From: Piscinibacter sp.
GTDB lineage: Bacteria > Pseudomonadota > Gammaproteobacteria > Burkholderiales > Burkholderiaceae_C
Length of the DNA stretch: 64,000 nucleotides
NCBI GenBank assembly: GCA_019635485.1
Contig: JAHBZL010000007.1
Coordinates: 62,001-126,000 of the forward strand
Reading direction: 5' to 3'
Part shown: in pieces, positions 48,302-56,149 of the stretch
How positions within the stretch are numbered: position 1 is the stretch's first letter
How the letters are laid out: every line of letters begins with the position of its first letter
Notes under the pieces: generated by a model
Told to the model about the DNA's origin: nothing
The model's database searches: none
What the model saw: the letters and a program-made list of their open reading frames with translations, nothing else
Program-made: the position numbers and the translations under genes

Positions 48302-48793
48302 ATGAGAACGATCCGCGACCTGAATGCGCCGCCGCATGTCGTGGGCCGCGTCGAAGCGATCATCGTGCGCGGGGCGCCGCGCGACCCGGCCCGCCGCATC
48401 GAGGCGGCGCAGGCGCTGGCCGGCATCGGCCTCGCGGAGGACCGGCTCGGCCAACGCGGCGAGGCCGAGTTGTCGACGCGGCAGGTCACGCTGGTGCAGG
48501 CCGAGCACCTGGCGGTGATCGCCCAACTGGCGCGCGTTCCGGCGGTCGATCCGATCGGGCTGCGGCGCAACCTCGTGATCGCCGGCATCAACCTGCTGGC
48601 GCTGAAGAACGCGCGCCTGCAGGTCGGCGCTGCGCTGCTCGAGCTCGTCGGCCCCTGCCAGCCCTGTTCGCGCATGGAAGAAGCGATCGGCCCCGGCGGC
48701 TATGCGGCGATGCGCGGGCACGGCGGCATGACGGCACGCGTGCTGGCCGGCGGGCCGATCCGCATGGGCGATCCGGTCCGCGTCGCGACCTGA
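48302..48793 (+). CDS. MOSC-domain protein
   Basis: 163 residues. The MOSC fold is indicated by GRVEAIIVRGAPRDP, GEAELSTRQVTLVQAEHL, GLRRNLVIAGINLLAL and LELVGPCQPCSRM, where the conserved Cys of molybdenum cofactor sulfurases/oxidoreductases would lie (two cysteines, CQPC). MOSC proteins bind or transfer the molybdenum cofactor; single-domain forms detoxify N-hydroxylated bases or act as sulfur carriers. It is 42 bp after the glycine-zipper gene and 64 bp before the dienelactone hydrolase gene, all on the same strand. Confidence 0.88.
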   Translation: MRTIRDLNAPPHVVGRVEAIIVRGAPRDPARRIEAAQALAGIGLAEDRLGQRGEAELSTRQVTLVQAEHLAVIAQLARVPAVDPIGLRRNLVIAGINLLALKNARLQVGAALLELVGPCQPCSRMEEAIGPGGYAAMRGHGGMTARVLAGGPIRMGDPVRVAT

Positions 48794-48856
48794 ACGCCGG
48801 GCGCGCCGGTTCTCGCCCTCCGGCTTAGCATGCAGCCTCGCCACGGAGCCCCGACG

Positions 48857-49615
48857 ATGAGCACGTTCAACACCGATCCCCAGGCCCCGCCCGTTCCCGC
48901 CGGCAACAGCCCGGTGCGGACGCGCTGGATCGCGGTGCCGAGTGCGGGCGGCACGCTGGACGCCTTCCTCGCGCTGCCGCCCGCCGGCCGCGGGCCGGGG
49001 TTGCTGCTGCTGCAGGAAATTTTCGGCGTCAACCCGCACATCCGCGGCGTCGCCGAGCAGTACGCGCTGGCCGGCTTCACGGTGCTCGCGCCCGACCTGT
49101 TCTGGCGCGAGGCGCCGCACGTCGAACTCGGCTACGTCGGTGCCGACCGCGAACGGGCGCTCGCGCTGATGCGCACGGTCACGCGCGACGCGGCGGTGGC
49201 CGACATGACGGCCAGCGTCGCAGCACTGCGCGCGCGCCCGGAATGCAACGGCCGCGTCGCGGCGCTCGGCTACTGCATGGGCGGCCGGCTCGCCTTCACG
49301 GCCGCCGCGCTGTGCGGCGTCGACGCCGCGGTGGCCTACTACGGCGGCGGCATCGCCACGCAACTGGACCTGGCGCCTTCGGTCCGCGTGCCGGTGCTGT
49401 TCCACCACGCCGAGCGCGATGCAAGCATCCCGGCCGATGCGGTGGCGGCGGTGCAGGCGGCGATGGCGGCCGGCCCGGCGGGCGCGCAGGCCGAGTTCCA
49501 CCTCTACCCGGGTGCCGAACACGGCTTCAACTGCTGGGCGCGCGCGGCCTACCACCCACCCAGCGCGGCCCTCGCGCTCGGGCGCAGCCTGGCGTTCCTG
49601 GCGCGCCTCTTCTAG
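48857..49615 (+). CDS. Dienelactone hydrolase family protein
   Basis: 252 residues from ATG at 48857. Alpha/beta hydrolase with a cysteine nucleophile: LLLQEIFGVNPHIRGVAEQYA (the Glu and oxyanion site), GYCMGGRLAF (Cys140), HHAERDASIP (Asp) and YPGAEHGFNC (His). The Cys-Asp-His triad matches carboxymethylenebutenolidase, which hydrolyses dienelactones in chlorocatechol breakdown, but many homologues have other ester substrates. No chlorocatechol genes are present in the window. The stop overlaps the convergent MerR gene by four bases. Confidence 0.9.
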   Translation: MSTFNTDPQAPPVPAGNSPVRTRWIAVPSAGGTLDAFLALPPAGRGPGLLLLQEIFGVNPHIRGVAEQYALAGFTVLAPDLFWREAPHVELGYVGADRERALALMRTVTRDAAVADMTASVAALRARPECNGRVAALGYCMGGRLAFTAAALCGVDAAVAYYGGGIATQLDLAPSVRVPVLFHHAERDASIPADAVAAVQAAMAAGPAGAQAEFHLYPGAEHGFNCWARAAYHPPSAALALGRSLAFLARLF

Positions 49616-50058
49616 GGTCGCGCAGGCCTCGCCCCGGCGCGCTGCGGCGCGGCCGCGGCATGTCGGCGGCGGTCCAGCGCGCCGGACGCGGCGGCCCGCA
49701 GCAGGCGCCGGAACGTCGGGCATTCGGCGTGGCTCGGGGCAGGACACGCGGCCGCGTGGCGCAGGCCGCGGCTCATCGCACGCAGTTGGCCGATCGTCGC
49801 GTCGATCTCGTCGGCCTTCGCCGCGAGCAGCCGGCGATCGATGGACGCACCCTGCGGCGACAGCATCGAGAGGATCTCGTCCAGCGACAGGCCCGCCGCT
49901 TGCCCGAGCGCGATTAGCGCCAGCTGGTCCAGCACCCCCGGCGCGAAGCGGCGCCGTACGCCCGCCGGGCCGACCGACGCGATCAGCCCCTTCTTCTCGT
50001 AGTAGCGCAGCGTCGATGCCGGCACACCGGCCCGCCGGGCGACTTCGGCGATGTCCAT
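49612..50058 (-). CDS. MerR-family transcriptional regulator
   Basis: 148 residues. N-terminal winged helix MDIAEVARRAGVPASTLRYYEKKGLIASVGPAGVRRRF, dimerisation helix (about 78-112) and a short C-terminal region with AACPAPSHAECPTF. The two cysteines (CPAPSHAEC) might bind a metal or sense redox state, as in SoxR or metal-sensing members, but the spacing is not a standard site. It diverges from a promoter with a 19-bp spacer (50070-50100), the geometry that MerR proteins untwist to activate transcription; the DUF2938 gene is the target. Confidence 0.92.
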   Translation of the reverse strand: MDIAEVARRAGVPASTLRYYEKKGLIASVGPAGVRRRFAPGVLDQLALIALGQAAGLSLDEILSMLSPQGASIDRRLLAAKADEIDATIGQLRAMSRGLRHAAACPAPSHAECPTFRRLLRAAASGALDRRRHAAAAPQRAGARPARP

Positions 50059-50069
50059 GGCTCCACCTC

Positions 50070-50100
50070 TTGACTTGAAGTTGACTTCAACTTCTATATT
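50070..50100 (+). promoter_or_regulatory. MerR-type promoter with 19-bp spacer and operator palindrome
   Basis: TTGACT (50070-50075) and TATATT (50095-50100) are 19 bp apart. Within the spacer, TTGAAGT (50075-50081) and ACTTCAA (50084-50090) form a 7-bp inverted repeat around TG. This is the classic MerR arrangement, driving the DUF2938-DUF2798 genes and probably overlapping the regulator's own promoter. Confidence 0.85.
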
Positions 50101-50140
50101 GACCGCACGACATCCGTCGGTCAACCACAAGGCCACTCGC

Positions 50141-50635
50141 ATGACCTCTCTGCAAGACCTCGTCCCGATCGTCCTGATCGGCCTCGGCGCCACCGCCGTC
50201 ATGGACCTCTGGCTGGCGCTGCTGCGCCGCCTGGGCGTCCCTTCGCTGGACATGGCCTACCTCGGCCGCTGGGCCGGCCACCTGCTGCGCGGCCGCGTCG
50301 CGCACGCGGCGATCGGCCGCGCGCCGCCGGTGGCCGGCGAGCGCGCCTGGGGCTGGCTGCTGCACTACGCCGTCGGCGTCGCGTTCGCGGCGCTGCTCGT
50401 CGCGCTGCGCGGCCCGGCATGGATCGGCCAGCCGACGCTGCTGCCGGCGCTGGCCGTCGGCCTCGCGACGGTGCTCGCGCCGCTGTGCGTGATGCAGCCG
50501 GCGATGGGTGCCGGGTTCGCCTCGTCGCGCACGCCGACCCCGCTGAGGAACTGCCTGCGCAGCGTGGCCAACCACGCGGTGTTCGGGCTCGGCCTGTACC
50601 TGTCCGCCGTCACCGTGGCGTCGCTGGCGCCGTGA
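50141..50635 (+). CDS. DUF2938 family membrane protein
   Basis: 164 residues from ATG at 50141. Four hydrophobic spans (VPIVLIGLGATAVMDLWLALL, GWLLHYAVGVAFAALLVAL, LLPALAVGLATVLAPLCVM, HAVFGLGLYLSAVTVASL) fit the DUF2938 family of small membrane proteins. The conserved segment is GVPSLDMAYLGRWAGHLLRGR. Function unknown. Activated by the MerR regulator according to the promoter geometry. It is followed 43 bp later by another small membrane protein. Confidence 0.85.
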   Translation: MTSLQDLVPIVLIGLGATAVMDLWLALLRRLGVPSLDMAYLGRWAGHLLRGRVAHAAIGRAPPVAGERAWGWLLHYAVGVAFAALLVALRGPAWIGQPTLLPALAVGLATVLAPLCVMQPAMGAGFASSRTPTPLRNCLRSVANHAVFGLGLYLSAVTVASLAP

Positions 50636-50678
50636 ATCCCGTCTCCCTCCCCAACCCTCTCACCCCCGGAGTCCTCCC

Positions 50679-50906
50679 ATGATCCCCAAGAAATTCGCTC
50701 CCCTGCTGTTCGGCCTGATCCTGTCCGGCCTGATGTCGCTGCTGGTCTCCGGCATCGCGACGCTGCGCGCCGCCGGCCTCTCGCCGGCATTCACCGGCCT
50801 GTGGGCCGGCGCCTGGCTGACCGCCTGGCTGTTCGCGTTCCCGGTCGTGCTGCTGGTGGCGCCGCTCGCCCGCAAAGCGGTCGAGCGCCTGACCACGCCG
50901 CGCTGA
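50679..50906 (+). CDS. DUF2798 family small membrane protein
   Basis: 75 residues with two membrane spans (PLLFGLILSGLMSLLVSGIATL and AGAWLTAWLFAFPVVLLVAPLA) and a basic C-terminus (RKAVERLTTPR), matching DUF2798. The family is often found in MerR- or stress-controlled operons. It is probably co-transcribed with the DUF2938 gene. Function unknown. Confidence 0.85.
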   Translation: MIPKKFAPLLFGLILSGLMSLLVSGIATLRAAGLSPAFTGLWAGAWLTAWLFAFPVVLLVAPLARKAVERLTTPR

Positions 50907-50940
50907 GGCCGCGACGCACGCGCGGACTGCCGCGAGATCT

Positions 50941-51603
50941 CTACTCGCGCGCCCCGGCGCGCTGCAGCAGGCCGGCGATCACGGCCTGGCCGCGGCGTCG
51001 CGCATGGGCCAGCGGCCTCACGCCCTGCGCGTCGGCCCGGTTCACGTCGGCGCCGTGCGCGACGAGCAGCCGCACGATCTCGGTGTGCGCCGCTCCGCCG
51101 TCGCCGAGCAAGATGGCCTCGAGCAGCGCCGTCCAGCCGAGCCGGTTGACGTGGTCGATGTCGATCGGGGTCTTCAGCAGTTCGCGCACCGTCTCGACAT
51201 GGCCGTGGTGCGCCGCCGGGATCAGCGCCGTGCCGCCGTAGCGGTTGGTGCTCTTCAGGTCCGCCCCCGCCGCCAGCGTGAGGCGCAGGATCTCCAGCCG
51301 GCCCTCGGCCCCGGCATAGAGGAACGGCGAATCCTGCAGCGAATCCTTCGCATTGACGTCGGCGCCGCGCGCGATCAGCAGCCGCGCGGCCTCGATCCGG
51401 TCGGCATGCGTCGCGGCCAGCAGTGCGGTGCGGCCGCGTGCGTCGCGCGCCTCCAGCGGCGCGCCGGCGTCGAGCCGGCGCCGCAGCGCCGGCAGGTCGC
51501 CCGCTTCGGCGGCTTCGATCAGGTCCATCGCGCCGGCCTCCGCCCCGAACGAACACGCCATCACCACCACCAGCAGCGCGCGTCGGCAGATCGGCGTTTC
51601 CAT
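50941..51603 (-). CDS. Exported ankyrin-repeat protein
   Basis: 220 residues. A signal peptide (RALLVVVMACSFGAEAGA) and four to five ankyrin repeats (LIEAAEAGDLPALRRRLDAGAPLEARD, GRTALLAATHADRIEAARLLIARGADVNAKD, and so on to GVRPLAHARRRGQAVIAGLLQRAG). Ankyrin proteins of this size bind partner proteins; periplasmic members sometimes protect enzymes such as catalase. The gene lies 14 bp downstream of the Lrp-type regulator on the same strand. A link with ACC deaminase is not obvious. Confidence 0.88.
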   Translation of the reverse strand: METPICRRALLVVVMACSFGAEAGAMDLIEAAEAGDLPALRRRLDAGAPLEARDARGRTALLAATHADRIEAARLLIARGADVNAKDSLQDSPFLYAGAEGRLEILRLTLAAGADLKSTNRYGGTALIPAAHHGHVETVRELLKTPIDIDHVNRLGWTALLEAILLGDGGAAHTEIVRLLVAHGADVNRADAQGVRPLAHARRRGQAVIAGLLQRAGARE

Positions 51604-51617
51604 GCGGAGGCTCCCGA

Positions 51618-52130
51618 TCAGATGGGCAGTTGCGTCGTCGACAGCACCTGCTTGAGCACCATGAAGCTGCGGATCTGCCGCACGCCGGGCAGGTACAGCA
51701 ATTCCTGTGCGTGCAGGCGGTTGAAGCTCTCGTTGTCGCGTGTGCGCACGAGCAGGAAGTAGTCGAACTCGCCGGCCACGACGTGGCATTCCAGGCAGCC
51801 GGAGACCTTCTGCACCGCCTTCTCGAAGTCGGTGAACGAGTCGGGCGTGGAGCGGTCGAGCACGACGCCGATCGCCACCAGCATGCCCATGTCGAGCGCC
51901 TGCGGGTCGAGCAGCGCGACGATGCCCCGGATCAGGCCGGCCGTCTTGAGCCGCTCGACGCGCCGCAGGCAGGCCGGTGCGCTCAGATGGACCTTGCGCG
52001 CCAGTGCGACGTTCGAGATCGAGGCGTCCTTCTGCAGGAGCCGCAGGATCGTGCGGTCGGTGCGGTCGAGTGCCTCCAGCGCGGGCGAGACCGCGGCGGC
52101 GGACCGGGAGATGCGACGTGGGGTTCTCAT
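51618..52130 (-). CDS. acdR: Lrp/AsnC-family regulator, probable AcdR
   Basis: 170 residues from ATG at 52130 (a GTG at 52139 is an alternative). Helix-turn-helix DRTDRTILRLLQKDASISNVALARKVHLSAPACLRRVERLK, then the AsnC ligand domain with VVAGEFDYFLLVRTRD and the tail LPGVRQIRSFMVLKQV. It diverges from acdS, the standard arrangement for AcdR, which is known from Pseudomonas and Azospirillum to activate or repress ACC deaminase. The 191-bp intergenic region holds a TTATGCATAA palindrome. Leucine or ACC is the expected signal. Confidence 0.88.
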   Translation of the reverse strand: MRTPRRISRSAAAVSPALEALDRTDRTILRLLQKDASISNVALARKVHLSAPACLRRVERLKTAGLIRGIVALLDPQALDMGMLVAIGVVLDRSTPDSFTDFEKAVQKVSGCLECHVVAGEFDYFLLVRTRDNESFNRLHAQELLYLPGVRQIRSFMVLKQVLSTTQLPI

Positions 52131-52182
52131 GCGCGACACGATCCTGCAGGGACTGACGCAATTTTAGTTCTTCAACGTCGTC

Positions 52183-52192
52183 TTATGCATAA
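52183..52192. promoter_or_regulatory. Palindrome TTATGCATAA, candidate Lrp/AcdR site
   Basis: A perfect 10-bp palindrome (TTATGCATAA) lies in an AT-rich part of the divergent acdR-acdS gap, 53 bp from acdR. Lrp-family sites are AT-rich and palindromic. The distance to acdS (130 bp) would fit control of acdS or of acdR itself. Confidence 0.5.
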
Positions 52193-52321
52193 CAAATGTC
52201 TCTAAACAAGAAAGCAGACGGCCTTTCGCCTCACATCTTCTGCTGATCCTGCAATCACGTAAATGCCGAATGTCCCTATGCTTTCTCCACCGCCGCCCGA
52301 TGCCGCGCACCAGGAGCCTCC

Positions 52322-53338
52322 GTGAACCTCGACAAGTTTCCCCGCCATCCGCTGACCTTCGGGCCGACGCCCATCCATCCGCTCAAGCGCCTCAGCGCCC
52401 ACCTCGGCGGCCAGGTCGAGCTCTATGCGAAGCGGGAGGACTGCAACAGCGGCCTCGCCTTCGGCGGCAACAAGACACGCAAGCTCGAGTACCTGATTCC
52501 GGACGCCCTCGACGGCGGCTACGACACGCTGGTCTCGATCGGCGGCATCCAGTCCAACCAGACCCGCCAGGTGGCCGCGGTCGCGGCCCACCTCGGGATG
52601 AAGTGCGTGCTGGTGCAGGAGAACTGGGTCAACTACTCGGACGCGGTGTACGACCGCGTCGGCAACATCGAGATGTCGCGCATCCTCGGCGCGGACGTCC
52701 GGCTGGACGCGGCCGGCTTCGACATCGGCATCCGCGAGAGCTGGCAGCAGGCGATGGCCGACGTGCAACGTGCCGGCGGCAAGCCCTTCCCCATTCCCGC
52801 CGGCTGCTCTGAACATCCGAAGGGCGGGCTGGGCTTCGTCGGCTTCGCCGAGGAAGTGCGCCGCCAGGAGGCGGAACTCGGCTTCCGCTTCGACTACATC
52901 GTGGTCTGCTCGGTCACCGGCAGCACGCAGGCGGGCATGGTGGTCGGCTTCGCAGAGGATGGCCGCAGCGAACGGGTCATCGGCATCGACGCCTCGGCCA
53001 AGCCGCAGCAGACGCGCGAGCAGATCCTGCGCATCGCCAAGCACACCGCGGCACTGGTGGAACTGCGGCGCGACATCGTCGCGCGCGACGTCGTGCTCGA
53101 CGAACGCTTCGGCGGGCCGGAATACGGCCTGCCGAGCGAAGGCACGCTGGAGGCGATCCGCCTGTGCGCGCGGCTCGAGGGCATGCTGACCGACCCGGTC
53201 TACGAGGGCAAGTCCATGCAGGGCATGATCGAGATGGTCCGGCGCGGGGAATTCCCGCCGGGTTCGCGCGTGCTCTACGCCCACCTCGGCGGCGTGCCGG
53301 CGCTGAACGCCTACAGCTTCCTGTTCCGCCACGGCTGA
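52322..53338 (+). CDS. acdS: 1-aminocyclopropane-1-carboxylate deaminase
   Basis: 338 residues, exact length of characterised enzymes, GTG start with AGGAG ahead. PLP-dependent cleavage of ACC to ammonia and 2-oxobutyrate, which lowers ethylene in associated plants. The key residues of the Pseudomonas enzyme fall at identical numbers: Lys51 (PLP Schiff base, GGNKTRK), Ser78 (IQSNQTR), Tyr294 and Glu295 (VYEGKSM) and Leu322. The Glu295/Leu322 pair separates true ACC deaminases from D-cysteine desulfhydrases, so the call is strong. It is divergent from acdR. Confidence 0.97.
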   Translation: MNLDKFPRHPLTFGPTPIHPLKRLSAHLGGQVELYAKREDCNSGLAFGGNKTRKLEYLIPDALDGGYDTLVSIGGIQSNQTRQVAAVAAHLGMKCVLVQENWVNYSDAVYDRVGNIEMSRILGADVRLDAAGFDIGIRESWQQAMADVQRAGGKPFPIPAGCSEHPKGGLGFVGFAEEVRRQEAELGFRFDYIVVCSVTGSTQAGMVVGFAEDGRSERVIGIDASAKPQQTREQILRIAKHTAALVELRRDIVARDVVLDERFGGPEYGLPSEGTLEAIRLCARLEGMLTDPVYEGKSMQGMIEMVRRGEFPPGSRVLYAHLGGVPALNAYSFLFRHG

Positions 53339-53374
53339 CCGGTGCGCCGCGCCGCCGCGGCGACACGAGACGCC

Positions 53375-53797
53375 TCAGGCCTCGTCGTCCTCGTCCGCGG
53401 CGCCATCGTCGGTGGCGACTTCTTCGCGGATCAGCGCGGCCTCGGCCGCCACTGCGTCAATCAGGCCGGCGAGCTGGTCGCCGCGCAGGCCGTCGATCGG
53501 CATCCGGCCCCACACGACGAGGCGGCCCGCGCTGTCGCATCCGATCCGGAAGGGCGACAGCGGGCTGTCGTGGAAGTTGCGCCGCATCAGCCACAGCACC
53601 GTGCCCGCGTCGGGCGCCGCCGGCAGCGCCGCGGCCGGCGACAGCAGCATCAGCGTGTGGGCATCCTCGGGCACGAGCACGACGCGGCCGTCGTCACCGA
53701 CGTCCAGCTGGACGATGCCCTGGGCATCGGCCGGGATGGCGTCGACGCCGAGGGCCTGGGCGAGTTGTTCGTAGAGGGCTAGTGCACTGGGCGACAT
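53375..53797 (-). CDS. CesT-family type III secretion chaperone
   Basis: 140 residues, acidic, with the CesT/SycE-like fold pattern: ALALYEQLAQALGVDAIPADAQGIVQLDVGDD, a hydrophobic strand TLMLLSPAAALP, the helix VLWLMRRNF, DSAGRLVVWGRMPIDGL and a final helix ending in an Asp/Glu-rich tail. CesT chaperones bind the N-terminal region of type III effectors and keep them secretion-competent. The gene starts 26 bp after the ExoU-like gene on the same strand, paralleling exoU-spcU in Pseudomonas aeruginosa. Assignment to the family is from pattern recognition, not a search. Confidence 0.78.
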   Translation of the reverse strand: MSPSALALYEQLAQALGVDAIPADAQGIVQLDVGDDGRVVLVPEDAHTLMLLSPAAALPAAPDAGTVLWLMRRNFHDSPLSPFRIGCDSAGRLVVWGRMPIDGLRGDQLAGLIDAVAAEAALIREEVATDDGAADEDDEA

Positions 53798-53823
53798 GGC
53801 GGTCCTGGGTCGGCGTGGGTGGG

Positions 53824-56001
53824 TCAGGCGGCCGGGCGCATGCGCCGCTGGTCGAGCTGCTGCGCGAAACGGCGGTGGCCGCGCTTCGGAATGCGGCGGT
53901 CGGACTTGTTCCGGAAGTGCTTCACCCCGAGGTCGATCGCCTGGTTCACGTCCGTGGGGCTCTTCGCGGTCAGCAGCAGCTGCTCGATCGTCAGCAGCGT
54001 CAGGATCCCGGCGCCGCCTTCGGGCTCGTGCTTCATCTTGGGATAGACCAGCTGCTTGAGGATGTTGTCCGCGAAGGTGCGGGCGCGCATGCCTTCGGCC
54101 ACCTCATCCGCGGCGTCCATCGTCGGGCTCTTCCGGCCCGCCCCGCTGCGGTTGTTGCGCCGCGCCTCCTCCAGCAGCAGGTCGAGGTCGGGCTTCTTGT
54201 TCAGCTCGCGGCCGACGTAGCGCTGGAACTCCGCCTCGCTGCCGGCCAGGCGGTCGAGTTCCTCCAGCGCCAGCAACACGTCCTTGTCCAGCAGCGCCTC
54301 GGCCGCCCGGCCCTTGGCTGCCGCGGCCTGGGCGCCGCTGCGCAGCTTGCCGATCATCTCGGCCACGCGCTCGCGGAACGTGACGGCCGCCGGGGCGCCC
54401 TCGTACCCGCCGGCGGCCAGTGCCTGCAGGTCCGCCAGCGGGATCGAGACGAACATCTGCGCGTCGCTCGCGAACTCGAGCTTGCGTGGCTGCGCGTCCG
54501 CGGCGATCTGCTTGCGGGTCTCGGCCTCCGTCTTCGCACGCAGCCCGTCGCGCACGCTCTTCGGCGGGCTGAAGTTCAAGGTGCCTCCGAAGGTGCCGCG
54601 CATGTCGTAGTGCTGGCCCTTGCCGCCGGGTTTGGCGGGCGGCAGATCGATCTGCAGCGGCACCACCACCAGTTCGCCCGGCCTGGCGGCCGCGGACCGG
54701 TTCTTCGCGTACTCGGCGGCCGCGTTGTTCGAGCCGACGAACCAGTCGGCGATGCGGGCGCCCAGCCCCTGTGCCGGATCGACCCGGCCCTTCAGCATGC
54801 TGGCCGCGGCGCCGCCCTCGTCCTCGAACAGGAAGGTGACGCCGCGCTGCTGCGGCACGGGGTCCAGGTCGCGTTCGTTGCCCAGGCTCGCCGCGGTCGG
54901 CGTGTTGTTCATCACGCCGCCGTCGATGAAGCGCACGGTCAACCCGCTCGAGATCCTGATGTCGACCGGCTTGAAGGCGCCGGGGAACGACGCCGAAGCG
55001 TGCACCGCAACGGCCACCTCCATGTCGGGTTCGCTGTCGGCGTCGAACACGTACAGCTGCCCTTCCTGGTTGCCGTGCTTGAGCTCCTTCGCCTTGCGCG
55101 GCGCCACCTTCCTGCCGGCCGCGAGGTCGGCGGCGTGTTTCGCCTCGTCCTTCTTCTGCGCCTCGAAGTCCTGCTTCTCGGTGCTGAACTCGGTGGTGTA
55201 GGTCCCGGTCATCACCACTTCCTTGATCGCCGGGATCACCTTCGAGAGCGCGCGGAAGTCGCCGAAGGTCGGGCCGGCCTTGTTGCTCGCGAGCTTGCGG
55301 GCGATGCGCTCCACCGCGGGGTCCGGCGCCTTGCCGGCCTTGCCGCACTCGGCCATGTACTCGGTCATGCGCTTGCGCAGGGTCTCGTCGAGCACGTCGC
55401 GCACGATGCCTTCCAGGCCCATGCCGGTCAGCGGGCTGCCGTCGCCGGTCGTGACCTTGTTCTTCATCGCCCGCGCGAGCAGGCCCTTCTTCGTGCCGCC
55501 GGTGCCCTCGGTGATCGCCGCAGTGGCCTCGTCGGCATCGGCCACCGCGACGAACTCGTCGGGCGTGATGCCTGCGGCCACCAGCGCGGCGGTCATCGAG
55601 CCGACCGAGGCGCCCGAGATCTTGCTGGCGTCCTTCAGCACGCCGCTTTCGTGCAGCGCCTTCACCGCGCCGGGCAGCGCGGTGCCCTTGCCGCCGCCGC
55701 CGGAGAACGTGACCTCACCCACCTTCGGCGGCGGCGCGACGTACTGGACGCGGCCGCTGGCGGTCTTGACCACCTCCAGCTTCTTGCCGTCCGGCCGTGC
55801 GACCTCCACCGCCTTCTGCACCTTCGGCGGCGGCTGGATCACGGCGCCCGAGCGGGCCCGGCCCGCGCCGATGCGCACGGCGCCCGCGCCGCTCTTCGGG
55901 ACCTGCTGCGTCACGGCCTCGAAGCGCACGGCCTTTCTCGGCGGCGCGGCGGCAGGCTGGTCGGCGCTGCGCCGCAGCCCGAGGACTTGAAGCAGACTCA
56001 T
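53824..56001 (-). CDS. ExoU-like patatin phospholipase, putative type III effector
   Basis: 725 residues. N-terminal tag MSLLQVLGLRR with no signal peptide, a proline/lysine-rich linker, then a patatin domain: glycine loop SGGGGKG (residues 100-106), nucleophile G-A-S-V-G with Ser132, and catalytic D-G-G with Asp360 followed by VMNN. ExoU has the equivalent GGGAKG, GSSAG (Ser142) and DGGVM (Asp344). The C-terminal ~350 residues are helical, possibly a membrane-localisation or ubiquitin-binding region as in ExoU. Predicted phospholipase A2 activity in a host cell. The gene immediately downstream encodes the CesT chaperone. No secretion apparatus genes lie in the window. Confidence 0.85.
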   Translation of the reverse strand: MSLLQVLGLRRSADQPAAAPPRKAVRFEAVTQQVPKSGAGAVRIGAGRARSGAVIQPPPKVQKAVEVARPDGKKLEVVKTASGRVQYVAPPPKVGEVTFSGGGGKGTALPGAVKALHESGVLKDASKISGASVGSMTAALVAAGITPDEFVAVADADEATAAITEGTGGTKKGLLARAMKNKVTTGDGSPLTGMGLEGIVRDVLDETLRKRMTEYMAECGKAGKAPDPAVERIARKLASNKAGPTFGDFRALSKVIPAIKEVVMTGTYTTEFSTEKQDFEAQKKDEAKHAADLAAGRKVAPRKAKELKHGNQEGQLYVFDADSEPDMEVAVAVHASASFPGAFKPVDIRISSGLTVRFIDGGVMNNTPTAASLGNERDLDPVPQQRGVTFLFEDEGGAAASMLKGRVDPAQGLGARIADWFVGSNNAAAEYAKNRSAAARPGELVVVPLQIDLPPAKPGGKGQHYDMRGTFGGTLNFSPPKSVRDGLRAKTEAETRKQIAADAQPRKLEFASDAQMFVSIPLADLQALAAGGYEGAPAAVTFRERVAEMIGKLRSGAQAAAAKGRAAEALLDKDVLLALEELDRLAGSEAEFQRYVGRELNKKPDLDLLLEEARRNNRSGAGRKSPTMDAADEVAEGMRARTFADNILKQLVYPKMKHEPEGGAGILTLLTIEQLLLTAKSPTDVNQAIDLGVKHFRNKSDRRIPKRGHRRFAQQLDQRRMRPAA

Positions 56002-56149
56002 CGCGGCCCCGGCATCCGGCGTGGTGAAGGGAGGGGCATCCTATCGGCGGTTCCGCCCCCGGGCAATCGGGTCCGGCCGAGGGCAAGGCCCCCGTCGGCG
56101 CCTGGACCGCGGCCCCGGCACGCCCGGCTGCCGACCCGGCGCGAGCCGC

